Shown: piece by piece, positions 52,365 through 60,098 of the stretch
Numbering within the stretch: the stretch's first letter is position 1
Layout of the letters: the number at the start of each line of letters is the position of its first letter
NCBI RefSeq assembly: GCF_019635465.1
Contig: NZ_JAHBZK010000020.1
Coordinates: 32,062 to 96,061, forward strand
Reading direction: 5' to 3'
Origin: Hydrogenophaga sp.
GTDB taxonomy: Bacteria > Pseudomonadota > Gammaproteobacteria > Burkholderiales > Burkholderiaceae_C
DNA length: 64,000 nucleotides
The notes under the pieces: model-generated
Databases searched by the model: none
Told to the model about the DNA's origin: nothing
Seen by the model: only the letters and a program-made list of their open reading frames with translations
Program-made: the position numbers and the translations under genes

Positions 52365-53606
52365 TCAGTCGGCGGCCACCGCGCGGGCGCGGCGGGCAAT
52401 CGGCCAGTCCCAGGGCTTGACGATGGGTGCCACTTCCGCCAGCACAGCCTCGATGTGGTCGAGTTCCGCATCGGTGAGCGCTGCGCTCAGCGTCAACCGC
52501 ACCATGGCGCGGTTGCGGCTGGTGGCCGGCGCACAAAAGATTGCGCCGAACACACCCCGGGCTTCGAGCTCATCGCGCAACTGCATGGTGGCCAGCTCGG
52601 TGCCCGCCTCCAGCGCAATGATCTGCTCGGAGCCCTGGTGAATGGGATACCCGAGGTCGGTGATGTGCTCGCGCAGGCGGCGGGTGATCGCGAACAAGCG
52701 CTCCCGTTGGGCGTCCGCTCGCTGCAACACGTCCACCGTGGCGCGCAAGCCCGCGACCTCGTGCGGCAACAGGCACGAGCTGAAGATGTTGGGAAAGCTG
52801 GAGCTGAGTACGTAGTAGCGCATGCTGGCCGGCATGGTGAAGAACCCTGCCCTGCCCGCCATGGCCTTGGCCAGACTGGCCGAGATGAAGTGCACCCGGT
52901 TGGTCAATCCAAGCGCCGCGCACAGGCCTGCGCCATTGGGGCCATGGGTACCCAGCGAATGCGATTCGTCCACCAGGATCATGGCGCCGTGTTTCTCCAC
53001 CACTTCGACCATTTCGAGCAGGGGACACAAGGCACCCGTGGTGCTGTAGACCGAGTCGACCACGACCACGCCCGGGCCCTTGCGCGCGAGCACGCGATCC
53101 AGGTGTTCGGGGTCGTTGTGGCGGAACACGTGCGCCTGGGCGCGCGCGGCATGGGCACCTTCCCACAATGAGGTATGGGCCATGGTGTCCAGAAACACCG
53201 GGGTATCGGGACCCGCGATCGACTGCAACAGGCCGACGTTGGCGGCGTAACCCGACTGGCACACCAGCACATCTTCCTTGCCCACCCATTCGGCCAGGGA
53301 TTGCTCCAGCGCACGCGAGGGATGTTGCTGCAACAGGAAGACGCCCGACTGGACGACGAATTCGCTGCTGCGCGTCAGCGACGCCACTTGAGCACCGACG
53401 ATGTCGGGGTGCCCGGTAACACTCAAGTAGTCATTGCCATCCAGGCGAACGGCGTTGGGGCCGGGCTGGCTGCCGTGCAGCACGAACTTGCCGCCCCAGT
53501 CTCCCTGCCAGCGGGGCATGAAGTCGCGCTCGATGCGGGCGCGCAAAGCGGGATTGAGGGCGGGCTCCCGAACCACCGCACGATCCACCGTTCCCAACGA
53601 TTCCAT
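52365..53606 (-). CDS. Quorum-sensing autoinducer synthase, CqsA/LqsA-like
   Basis: A 413-residue PLP-dependent alpha-oxoamine synthase. It should condense an acyl-CoA with an amino acid or S-adenosylmethionine to give an alpha-hydroxyketone/aminoketone signal. PLP contacts are D213 and H216 in VDESHSLGTHGPNGAG and the Schiff-base K247 in ISASLAKAMAGRAG. The N-terminal GNDYLSVTGHP and FLLQQHPSRALEQSLAEW match CqsA/LqsA rather than BioF or Kbl. A TAGGAGAA ribosome-binding site precedes ATG 53606. It lies beside a CqsS-like kinase and LqsR-like receiver, and a lux-box-like site sits 64-83 bp upstream. BioF is the main alternative, but the neighbours argue against it. Confidence 0.88.
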   Translation of the reverse strand: MESLGTVDRAVVREPALNPALRARIERDFMPRWQGDWGGKFVLHGSQPGPNAVRLDGNDYLSVTGHPDIVGAQVASLTRSSEFVVQSGVFLLQQHPSRALEQSLAEWVGKEDVLVCQSGYAANVGLLQSIAGPDTPVFLDTMAHTSLWEGAHAARAQAHVFRHNDPEHLDRVLARKGPGVVVVDSVYSTTGALCPLLEMVEVVEKHGAMILVDESHSLGTHGPNGAGLCAALGLTNRVHFISASLAKAMAGRAGFFTMPASMRYYVLSSSFPNIFSSCLLPHEVAGLRATVDVLQRADAQRERLFAITRRLREHITDLGYPIHQGSEQIIALEAGTELATMQLRDELEARGVFGAIFCAPATSRNRAMVRLTLSAALTDAELDHIEAVLAEVAPIVKPWDWPIARRARAVAAD

Positions 53607-53669
53607 GGAGTTCTCCTAGAAGGACAAGAGACTCCATTGAAAAAAAGAATGTGTGATGTTTCGCACGAA

Positions 53670-53689
53670 CCCTGTCAGAGTTGACAGGG
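53670..53689. promoter_or_regulatory. Lux-box-like palindrome upstream of the autoinducer synthase gene
   Basis: CCCTGTCA-GAGT-TGACAGGG, perfect 8-bp arms with a 4-bp spacer, centred about 73 bp before the synthase start codon. Its core, CTGTCA-N4-TGACAG, is identical in arms and spacing to the site at 49898-49913. Length, symmetry and spacing fit binding sites of LuxR-type regulators. Confidence 0.65.
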
Positions 53690-53783
53690 GTTGTGACGCT
53701 TTCGACTCAAGTTTCGGCTTGTCCAGCCGACCGGAGGTCGGGGAGGTGTTTCTTTTTCGCAGCGACTGTGGTTCAGAGCGCTT

Positions 53784-54911
53784 TCATTTCTGCCGCCACG
53801 GCAAGCCGCGCTTGCGCCACCCACCCTTCACACCGCGGTGCGCCTGCTCGTCCGGATCGCCCTCGAAACCTTCAAGGATGTTGTAGGCCGTCAGGCCCAG
53901 CGCCGTCGCACGCTGGGCTGCGGCAATGGAGCGCACGCCGCTGCGGCACAGCAGAACCAAAGACTTACCGCCTTCGGCCGCGGCGCGTACCTGGGCATCG
54001 AAGTCCGGATTGGGCGCCATGCCGGGCCACTGTTTCCAGGCCACCGGCACCGCACCCGGCACGAACCCCACCCACTCGCGTTCGGCGTCGGTGCGCACGT
54101 CGACCAGCACCGAACGGTCCTCCTGTACCCACTGCCACGCCAGTTCGGCCGGGACATCGCCGGCGTAGGTGCCCGCGTTGGCGCCTTCGGGCGGACGCGG
54201 GGCCAACAATGCATCGCCACCGGCGTCGTGGCGCAAGCCCGAACTGAGGTTGGCCGGCACCGCTTCGTCCATGCGCCGGGGTCTTGGCAAGTTCAGGCTG
54301 TCCATCAGTGCCACGAACTCTGCTTCGCTGCGTCCGGCCACCCGTGCGTTGTGCTGACGCTCCTGGCCGATGGTTGAGTGCTGACGCCCGCGGTAGTCGT
54401 GGCCGGGCCACACGATGGTCTCGTCCGGCAGGGCAAACAGCACCTGGGTGAGGCTGCGGTACAGGTCACGCGCGCTGCCCGACTGGAAATCGGTTCGCCC
54501 GCATCCGTCAATGAGCAAGGTGTCGCCGGTAAATACATGGTTGCGCCACACGAAGCTCATGCTGCCCGCGGTGTGTCCGGGCGTGTGCAACGCGCGCAGG
54601 GTCTGAGCACCGAACTGCAACTCGTCGCCGTGCTGCAGCTGCATGGCGGCGGTGCCGATGCCGCACCCCTGGGGTGCAGCCGAGCGCGCACCCGTGTGCT
54701 CGACCAGGCGCCCGGCGCTGGTGACGTGATCCGCATGGGCATGGGTTTCGATCGACCACAGCAGGCGCAGACCATTGGCCTGGAGCACGTCGAGGTCACG
54801 CTGCAGTTGGTCATCGACCGGATCGATGATCACCGCGTCGCGGCTGTCGGGGTCGAACAGGATGTAGGTGTAAGTGCTGGACGCGGGGTCGAAGAGCTGG
54901 ATCGGTTCCAT
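53784..54911 (-). CDS. Persulfide dioxygenase-rhodanese fusion protein
   Basis: A 375-residue fusion. Residues 1-225 are an ETHE1-like metallo-beta-lactamase-fold persulfide dioxygenase: THAHADH with H57, H59, D61 and H62, then PGH at H113, D130 in FTGDT and H171 in WPGHDYRG. Residues about 255-375 are a rhodanese domain with active-site C322 in LLCRSGVRS. The fusion, known from Burkholderia as PRF, handles glutathione persulfide and thiosulfate in sulfide detoxification. ATG 54911 begins the conserved MEPIQLFDP. A loose lux-box-like repeat lies 36-52 bp upstream. Confidence 0.92.
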   Translation of the reverse strand: MEPIQLFDPASSTYTYILFDPDSRDAVIIDPVDDQLQRDLDVLQANGLRLLWSIETHAHADHVTSAGRLVEHTGARSAAPQGCGIGTAAMQLQHGDELQFGAQTLRALHTPGHTAGSMSFVWRNHVFTGDTLLIDGCGRTDFQSGSARDLYRSLTQVLFALPDETIVWPGHDYRGRQHSTIGQERQHNARVAGRSEAEFVALMDSLNLPRPRRMDEAVPANLSSGLRHDAGGDALLAPRPPEGANAGTYAGDVPAELAWQWVQEDRSVLVDVRTDAEREWVGFVPGAVPVAWKQWPGMAPNPDFDAQVRAAAEGGKSLVLLCRSGVRSIAAAQRATALGLTAYNILEGFEGDPDEQAHRGVKGGWRKRGLPWRQK

Positions 54912-54946
54912 GGTGGCGAGCGGTGAATGAACGATGAGATCGATGG

Positions 54947-54963
54947 CTGTCAGAAAGTTGACA
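54947..54963. promoter_or_regulatory. Imperfect copy of the CTGTCA/TGACA repeat before the persulfide dioxygenase gene
   Basis: CTGTCA-GAAAGT-TGACA: the arms match the two sites at 49898 and 53670, but the spacer is 6 rather than 4, so the half-sites are shifted relative to each other. It could be a weak or unrelated site. The TTGACA within it might instead be read as a -35 box on the plus strand. Confidence 0.3.
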
Positions 54964-55009
54964 AGCCCCATGCGGGGAAACGCGGACCGGGAAAACCCGA
55001 TCGTGCGTT

Positions 55010-55023
55010 GTTCGCATGCGAAC
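55010..55023. promoter_or_regulatory. Perfect 14-bp palindrome upstream of the TRAP operon
   Basis: GTTCGCATGCGAAC, 84-97 bp before the TRAP binding-protein start. The form resembles operators of IclR-type regulators (GTTCG...CGAAC), but no regulator gene is adjacent, so the binding protein is unknown. Confidence 0.4.
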
Positions 55024-55106
55024 GAACATATGCAGGTGCCGTCAAGGTGACCTGAACGAGGGCGCGGGCCCGGCACGTCAGCGAGCATAAACACACAGGA
55101 GACAAC

Positions 55107-56249
55107 ATGAGCGATTCGATTCAAGGCGCGGGCGTCAAGCCCGCACGACGCCGCTTCCTGGGCGCTGCAGCAGCCGGTGCAGCCGGTGCGGCCCTGACGG
55201 CCCCAATGATTGCGGTGGCGCAATCGCCGGTCGTCCTCAAGATGCAGGGGTCGTGGGGCGCCAAGGACATCTTCAACGAGATGGCCGAAGACTACGTCAA
55301 GCGCGTCAATGAAATGGCGGGCGGACGTCTGCGCATTGAGTACCTGACCGCCGGCGCGGTGGTCAAGGCCTTCGAGGTGACCGACGCCGTGAGCAAGGGC
55401 GTGCTCGACGCCGGCCACCAGGTGGCGGTGTACTGGTATGGCAAGTCCAAGGTGGCCTCGCTGTTCGGCTCCGGCCCGGTGACGGGCGCCAACGCCGAGC
55501 AGACGCTGGGCTGGATGATGCGTGGCGGTGGTCTGGACTTCTACGAAGAGCTGCAAAAGCAGCTCGGCCTGAACCTCAAGGGCTTCTTCGCCTTCCCGAT
55601 GCCGACGCAACCGCTGGGCTGGTTCAAGAAGGCCCCGCCCCGCACCGAAGCCGAACTCAAGGGCTACAAGTACCGCACGGTGGGCCTCGCGGCCGACCTG
55701 ATGCAGGAACTCGGCATGAAGGTGACCCAGCTGCCCGGCGGCGAGATCGTGCCCGCCATGGAGCGCGGCGTGATCGATGCCTTCGAGTTCAACAACCCAA
55801 CCTCCGACCGCCGCTTCGGCGCCCAGGACGTGGCCAAGTTCTACTCGATGGGCTCGTACCACCAGGCGATGGAGTTCTTCGAGATCATCTTCAACCGCGA
55901 CAAGTACAACGCGCTGTCGGCCGATCTCAAGGCCGTGCTGCAGTACGCCGCAGAAGCCGTGTCGTCCGCCAACACCTGGACCGCGCAGGACAACTACTCG
56001 CGTGACCTGCAGCAACTCATCGTGAAAGACGGCGTGAAGGTGTCTCGCACACCCAAGGCGGTGTTCGAGGCGCAGATCAAGGCCTGGGACAAGGTGGTGG
56101 CCAAGCTCGAATCCGAGGATCCCTTCTTCAAGAAGGTGCTGGCCTCGCAGAAGGACTGGGCGCGCCGCGTTGCCTACTACAGCTTCTTCAACGACGCTGA
56201 CTACAAGACCGCCTACGAGCACGTCTTCAAGACCAAGCTGCCGGCCTGA
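55107..56249 (+). CDS. TRAP transporter substrate-binding protein (DctP family)
   Basis: A 380-residue periplasmic binding protein. It has a Tat-type signal (residues 1-35, ARRRFLGAAAAGAAGAALT) and then a DctP fold: MQGSWGAKDIFNEMAEDYVKRV (core AEDYVKRVNEMAGGRLRIEY), YKYRTVGLAADLM, and EFNNPTSDRRFGAQDV near residue 228. The subtype resembles TakP/YiaO-like proteins that bind 2-oxo acids or other carboxylates. AGGAG at good spacing supports ATG 55107. It is followed by a terminator hairpin and then the two membrane subunits. Confidence 0.92.
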   Translation: MSDSIQGAGVKPARRRFLGAAAAGAAGAALTAPMIAVAQSPVVLKMQGSWGAKDIFNEMAEDYVKRVNEMAGGRLRIEYLTAGAVVKAFEVTDAVSKGVLDAGHQVAVYWYGKSKVASLFGSGPVTGANAEQTLGWMMRGGGLDFYEELQKQLGLNLKGFFAFPMPTQPLGWFKKAPPRTEAELKGYKYRTVGLAADLMQELGMKVTQLPGGEIVPAMERGVIDAFEFNNPTSDRRFGAQDVAKFYSMGSYHQAMEFFEIIFNRDKYNALSADLKAVLQYAAEAVSSANTWTAQDNYSRDLQQLIVKDGVKVSRTPKAVFEAQIKAWDKVVAKLESEDPFFKKVLASQKDWARRVAYYSFFNDADYKTAYEHVFKTKLPA

Positions 56250-56267
56250 CGGTCGCGGCCCTGCCTC

Positions 56268-56302
56268 GGCCGCTGCCGCCTGGCGGTAGCGGCCTTTCTT
56301 TC
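56268..56302 (+). terminator. Intrinsic terminator between the TRAP binding-protein and membrane genes
   Basis: A GC-rich stem, GGCCGCTGCCGCC (56268-56280) against GGCGGTAGCGGCC (56282-56294) with one G-U pair, followed by TTTCTTTC. It lies 19 bp after the DctP stop. Partial termination here would make the binding protein in excess over the membrane subunits. Confidence 0.75.
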
Positions 56303-56324
56303 GCCCACGGCGTTCTCTATCACC

Positions 56325-56909
56325 ATGCTTGCCTTCATCCGGACGATCGACTACCTGTCGGAGACCATCGGGCGCACCTTCGGCTGGACCGTGCTGGTCC
56401 TGACCGCAGGTACGTGCTACGAGGTCTTCAAGCGCTATGTGCTCAACGACCCGACCGACTGGGCCTACGACATGAGCTACATGCTGTATGGCGCGTTGTT
56501 CCTCATGTCCGGTGCGTATGCGCTTGCGCAGGGCGCACACGTTCGGGGTGATTTCATCTACCGGCGGTGGACACCGAGGACCCAGGCCAAGGTGGACCTG
56601 GTGCTCTACATCCTCTTCTACTTCCCTGGCGTGCTGGCGCTGGTGTTCGCCGGGTTCTTTTATGGCCTGGACGCTGCACGCATTCAGGAAGTGAGCGTGA
56701 ACAGTCCGGTGGGTGTGCCGGTGTGGCCACTCAAGATGATCATCTTCGTGGCCGGCGTGACCCTGCTGCTGCAGGGCCTGGCCGAGGTGTGCCGGTGTCT
56801 CCTGTGCATCCGTGATGGGCGCTGGCCGCCGCGTGGCAAGGACGTGGTCGAGATGGATGTGGCCCTTCGCGAACAACACGGCCAACACAGCGATGGAGGT
56901 GCTGCATGA
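56325..56909 (+). CDS. TRAP transporter small permease subunit (DctQ family)
   Basis: A 194-residue membrane protein with four helices (about residues 18-38, 52-72, 95-115 and 133-153), matching the DctQ layout; WAYDMSYMLYGALFLMSGAYAL near residue 46 is the typical second-helix region (core YMLYGALFLMSGAYAL). It joins the large subunit to move substrate from the binding protein across the inner membrane with sodium. Its stop overlaps the large-subunit start as ATGA. Confidence 0.88.
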   Translation: MLAFIRTIDYLSETIGRTFGWTVLVLTAGTCYEVFKRYVLNDPTDWAYDMSYMLYGALFLMSGAYALAQGAHVRGDFIYRRWTPRTQAKVDLVLYILFYFPGVLALVFAGFFYGLDAARIQEVSVNSPVGVPVWPLKMIIFVAGVTLLLQGLAEVCRCLLCIRDGRWPPRGKDVVEMDVALREQHGQHSDGGAA

Positions 56910-58432
56910 GCGATCCGATCATCGCCCTGTGCATGCTGGGCCTCTTTATCGTCTTCATCTTCCTCGGCTTCCCGATCGCCTTCACGCTGATGGCGATGGG
57001 GATCATGTTCGGCGTGTACGCGTACCACACGCCGGGCCAGAACATCTTCGACAACAACATCTTCTACCTCTTCACGCAGAACACCTTCAGCGTGATGAAC
57101 AACGATGTGCTGATCTCGATACCGTTGTTCCTGTTCATGGGCTACATCATCGAGCGGGCCAACATCCTCGACAAACTGTTCGCCAGCCTGCAGGTGTCGC
57201 TGCGGGGTGTGCCGGGCTCGCTTGCCGTGGCCGCACTCATCACCTGTGCGTTGTTTGCCACCGCCACCGGCATCGTGGGTGCGGTGGTCACACTCATGGG
57301 CCTGCTGGCCTTGCCGGCCATGCTCAACGCGGGCTACGACCAGCGACTGGCCACCGGCGTCATCGCCGCGGGTGGCACCCTGGGCATCCTGATTCCGCCC
57401 TCCATCATGCTGATCGTCTATGCCGCCACCGCCGGTGTCTCGGTGGTCAAGCTGTACTCGGCGGCCATGGTCCCAGGCATGCTGCTGGCCGGCCTGTACC
57501 TGCTGTATGTCATCGGCCGCGTCGTGATCAACCCGTCGCTGGCGCCCAAACCCAAAGAGGCCTCCAACGTCGGCTTCCTGCAGGCGGCGTACATGGTGAT
57601 CACGGCCTTCGTGCCGTTGGCCGCGCTCATCCTCACCGTGCTGGGCTCCATCCTGTTCGGTCTGGCCACCCCGAGCGAGGCCGCGGCCATGGGATCGCTG
57701 GGCGGTGTGCTGCTGGCCATCATCTACCGGGCGTTCACCTGGCAGCGCCTGCGCGAGGCGGTGTTCCTCACTGCCAAGACCTCGGCCATGGTGTGCTACC
57801 TGTTCATCGGCTCCTGGACGTTCTCCAGCGTGTTCTCCTACCTCGGCGGCGAGAGCGTGATCAAGGAGTTCATGCTCTCGCTCGACCTGAACACGGTGCA
57901 GTTCCTGCTGCTCACGCAACTGATCATCTTCGTGCTCGGCTGGCCGCTGGAATGGAGCGAGATCATCATCATCTTCGTGCCGATCTTCCTGCCGCTGCTT
58001 GAGCACTTCGGGGTGGACCCGCTGCTGTTCGGCATCCTGATCGCCATCAACCTGCAGACCTCCTTCCTGACACCGCCCATGGCGATGTCGGCGTACTACC
58101 TCAAGGGCATCGCGCCGCCACACGTGCAGTTGTGGACGATCTTCAAAGGGTGCTTCCCATTCCTGGGCATGGTGTTTCTCACCATCGCGCTGGTGTACAT
58201 CCAGCCCAAGCTGGTCACCTGGCTGCCCGACCTCATGTACAGCAACACGGTCGCGCCGGTCGAGATCACACCCGACGAGGAGGGTCACGTGATGGATCCG
58301 GCCTTCCTGGGTGGTGGTGCGGCGCCCGAGAGCAACGCGCCCGCGCAGGGCGGAGAATCCACCAACCAGGCGCCCGCCAGCGGTGGGCCTGCCACCGTCG
58401 ACCCGGCCTTCCTGGGCGGCGGCAACAAGTGA
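56906..58432 (+). CDS. TRAP transporter large permease subunit (DctM family)
   Basis: A 508-residue membrane protein with about 12 helices. Family blocks include LFLGFPIAFTL-like IFLGFPIAFTLMAMG near residue 17, ATGIVGAVVTLMG near 118, GTLGILIPPSIMLIVYA near 157 and a C-terminal LTPPMAMSAYYLKGIAP. After the last helix there is an unusual 55-residue hydrophilic tail with the segment DPAFLGGG present twice (near residues 461 and 499) around a Gly/Ala/Ser/Pro-rich linker. Function of the tail is unknown. It is followed 16 bp later by an amidase gene. Confidence 0.9.
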   Translation: MSDPIIALCMLGLFIVFIFLGFPIAFTLMAMGIMFGVYAYHTPGQNIFDNNIFYLFTQNTFSVMNNDVLISIPLFLFMGYIIERANILDKLFASLQVSLRGVPGSLAVAALITCALFATATGIVGAVVTLMGLLALPAMLNAGYDQRLATGVIAAGGTLGILIPPSIMLIVYAATAGVSVVKLYSAAMVPGMLLAGLYLLYVIGRVVINPSLAPKPKEASNVGFLQAAYMVITAFVPLAALILTVLGSILFGLATPSEAAAMGSLGGVLLAIIYRAFTWQRLREAVFLTAKTSAMVCYLFIGSWTFSSVFSYLGGESVIKEFMLSLDLNTVQFLLLTQLIIFVLGWPLEWSEIIIIFVPIFLPLLEHFGVDPLLFGILIAINLQTSFLTPPMAMSAYYLKGIAPPHVQLWTIFKGCFPFLGMVFLTIALVYIQPKLVTWLPDLMYSNTVAPVEITPDEEGHVMDPAFLGGGAAPESNAPAQGGESTNQAPASGGPATVDPAFLGGGNK

Positions 58433-58448
58433 ACCGGAGCCCCGAATC

Positions 58449-59789
58449 TTGACGACACGACACTGCCACGAGATCGGCGCCAGCGAACTGGTGGCCGACC
58501 TCAATGCGGGCCGCATGGCACTGAAGGACTACCTGGACGCCATGACGCAGTACCACCAGGCGGTCGAACCCCAGGTGCATGCCTTTGCACACCAGGACCC
58601 GGCCATCGTGAGGCCCCAGGTCGAGCGCCTCGACGCCCTGCGGCAGATGGGCCTGCCTTTGCCGCCGCTCTACGGCGTGCCCATCGGCATCAAGGACAAC
58701 ATCGACACGGCCGACTACCCGACCGAACTCGGCTTTGAGGGTGCCATGGGGCGAACGCCCAGTGTCGACGCCTTCCTGGTTCATCGACTGCGCCAGGCCG
58801 GCGCCATCATCTGGGGCAAGACACGCTCCACCGAGCTGGCCTACATGACGCCGACGATCACCACCAACCCGCGGGTGCCCGGTCACACGCCAGGTGGCTC
58901 GTCGAGCGGCTCGGCCGCCGCGGTGGCGTCCGGGCAGGTGCCGGTCGCGGTCGGTACGCAGACCAATGGGTCGGTGATCCGGCCGGCGTCCTTCTGTGGG
59001 GTGTTCGGCTACAAGCCTTCGCGCGGTCTGATCTTCAATGGCGGTGTGCTGCCGTGTGCGCCGTCGCTGGATCAGGTCGGCGTGTTCGCCCGCCAGGTGG
59101 AGGACCTGGCCGACGTCGCCGAGGCCATGATCGGCGGCCACGAACGCAGCGATGGCGCACTGGTGTTTCCGATGCGCCTGGGTGAGGTCTGCCGCACCGA
59201 ACCGCCCCTGCCACCCAAGCTGATGTTCGCGCGCACGCCGCAATGGGAGCGCATGGACCCCACTGCCCAGGCCGCGTTCGAAGAACTGATCGACGAGCTC
59301 AAGGACTGCATGGTGGTCGTCGACCTGCATGCCTCGGTGGCCAACGCCTGGGGCTGGCACAAGACGGTCATGGAAGCCGAGATGGCCCACCATCTGCAGC
59401 CCTGGGTCGAGACGGTCGGCGGCAAGGTAGGCGAACCCATCAGTGCCCTCATGGAACGCTCGCGCGCCATCACCGGCCCCGACTACGTGATGGCACGCGA
59501 ACGCATGCAACGCGCCGCCACCTCGCTGGACGAGTACTTCGACCACTTCGACGCCATCGTCACGCCCGCCACCCTGGGCGCCGCGCCGTCGGGTTTGCAG
59601 TCCACCGGCGACCCATCGATGTGCACCTTGTGGACCTTCGCCGGCCTGCCCTGCGTGTCCTGCCCCTGGCTGGGTGACGACCAGGGACGTCCCATTGGTG
59701 TGCAGCTGGTTGGCGCCCCCAAAGGCGACGCCCGCCTGTTGCGCACCGCGCGCTGGCTGCACCCGCGTCTTCAGGCGGCCGCCCATTGA
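58449..59789 (+). CDS. Amidase (amidase signature family)
   Basis: A 446-residue serine amidase with the Ser-Ser-Lys triad: K82 in IGIKDNID, the cis-Ser in PGGSSSGSA near residue 152 and the nucleophile S175 in TQTNGSVIRPASFCG. Length is normal. No ATG fits; the start chosen is TTG at 58449, 16 bp after the permease gene, with GGAG before it, giving MTTRHCHEIGASELV. An ATG-based longer frame would overlap the permease heavily. Location right after a TRAP operon suggests it cleaves an imported amide or is needed for the same nutrient. Confidence 0.87.
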   Translation: MTTRHCHEIGASELVADLNAGRMALKDYLDAMTQYHQAVEPQVHAFAHQDPAIVRPQVERLDALRQMGLPLPPLYGVPIGIKDNIDTADYPTELGFEGAMGRTPSVDAFLVHRLRQAGAIIWGKTRSTELAYMTPTITTNPRVPGHTPGGSSSGSAAAVASGQVPVAVGTQTNGSVIRPASFCGVFGYKPSRGLIFNGGVLPCAPSLDQVGVFARQVEDLADVAEAMIGGHERSDGALVFPMRLGEVCRTEPPLPPKLMFARTPQWERMDPTAQAAFEELIDELKDCMVVVDLHASVANAWGWHKTVMEAEMAHHLQPWVETVGGKVGEPISALMERSRAITGPDYVMARERMQRAATSLDEYFDHFDAIVTPATLGAAPSGLQSTGDPSMCTLWTFAGLPCVSCPWLGDDQGRPIGVQLVGAPKGDARLLRTARWLHPRLQAAAH

Positions 59790-59806
59790 TCCGCGGGAGA
59801 GAAACC

Positions 59807-59965
59807 ATGTCCACCTCACGTCTCATCCAGTTCGTGGCCTTGTGCCTTCTGGTGCTGTTCTTCCTGCCGTATGTGATCAAGCTGCAGCAGGTCGATCTCA
59901 TCATCGTGCTGCTGGCAGGCATTGCCATGCCGGTGTACGACTTCATCCGCAACAAGGACAACTGA
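59807..59965 (+). CDS. Small membrane protein of 52 residues
   Basis: A 52-residue protein with two predicted membrane helices (about residues 6-24, IQFVALCLLVLFFLPYVI, and 29-43, VDLIIVLLAGIAMPV) and a charged end, DFIRNKDN. GGGAGAG precedes the ATG at good spacing and the codon use is GC-rich like its neighbours. It lies 17 bp after the amidase stop and so is probably in the TRAP-amidase operon. No family is recognised. It could be a transporter accessory protein. Confidence 0.7.
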   Translation: MSTSRLIQFVALCLLVLFFLPYVIKLQQVDLIIVLLAGIAMPVYDFIRNKDN

Positions 59966-60026
59966 GCGCTCGCGTCACAGTGGTCGGCCGATCAGCCGAT
60001 TGGCCGAGACCACCAAACCGGCTACC

Positions 60027-60050
60027 ATTGACGTTTACGTTAACGTCAAT
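60027..60050. promoter_or_regulatory. 24-bp ACGT-type palindrome upstream of ppk2-icmF
   Basis: ATTGACGTT (60027-60035) and AACGTCAAT (60042-60050), perfect 9-bp arms around TACGTT. ACGTT occurs three times here at 6-bp steps. It resembles operators reported for regulators of branched-chain amino acid and acyl-CoA degradation, such as LiuR-type sites of ACGTNNACGT form, which would suit control of a mutase acting on isobutyryl-CoA. It lies 49-72 bp before the PPK2 start. Confidence 0.55.
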
Positions 60051-60051
60051 T

Positions 60052-60078
60052 CAAGCCCATCCCGACGGGGTAGGCTTG
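60052..60078 (+). other. Leader hairpin before ppk2
   Basis: CAAGCC (60052-60057) pairs with GGCTTG (60073-60078), with an inner CCC/GGG pair, in the probable 5' leader 21 bp before the PPK2 start codon. It may affect translation or mRNA stability; there is no T-run, so it is not called a terminator. Confidence 0.35.
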
Positions 60079-60098
60079 TGCCCCACACCGGAGACGCC

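Noticed and set aside
52365-53606. Annotation of the autoinducer synthase as BioF (8-amino-7-oxononanoate synthase)
   Set aside because: No biotin genes are near, the adjacent kinase and receiver match the lqs/cqs pattern, and the N-terminal blocks look like CqsA/LqsA; phylogeny would settle it.
54958-54963. TTGACA as a -35 box for the TRAP operon
   Set aside because: No acceptable -10 hexamer is found 16-18 bp downstream, and the hexamer is part of the CTGTCA/TGACA repeat.
53784-56888. A 1034-residue minus-strand frame containing the persulfide dioxygenase
   Set aside because: Residues before MEPIQLFDP are antisense to the TRAP binding-protein and permease genes; the real gene starts at 54911.
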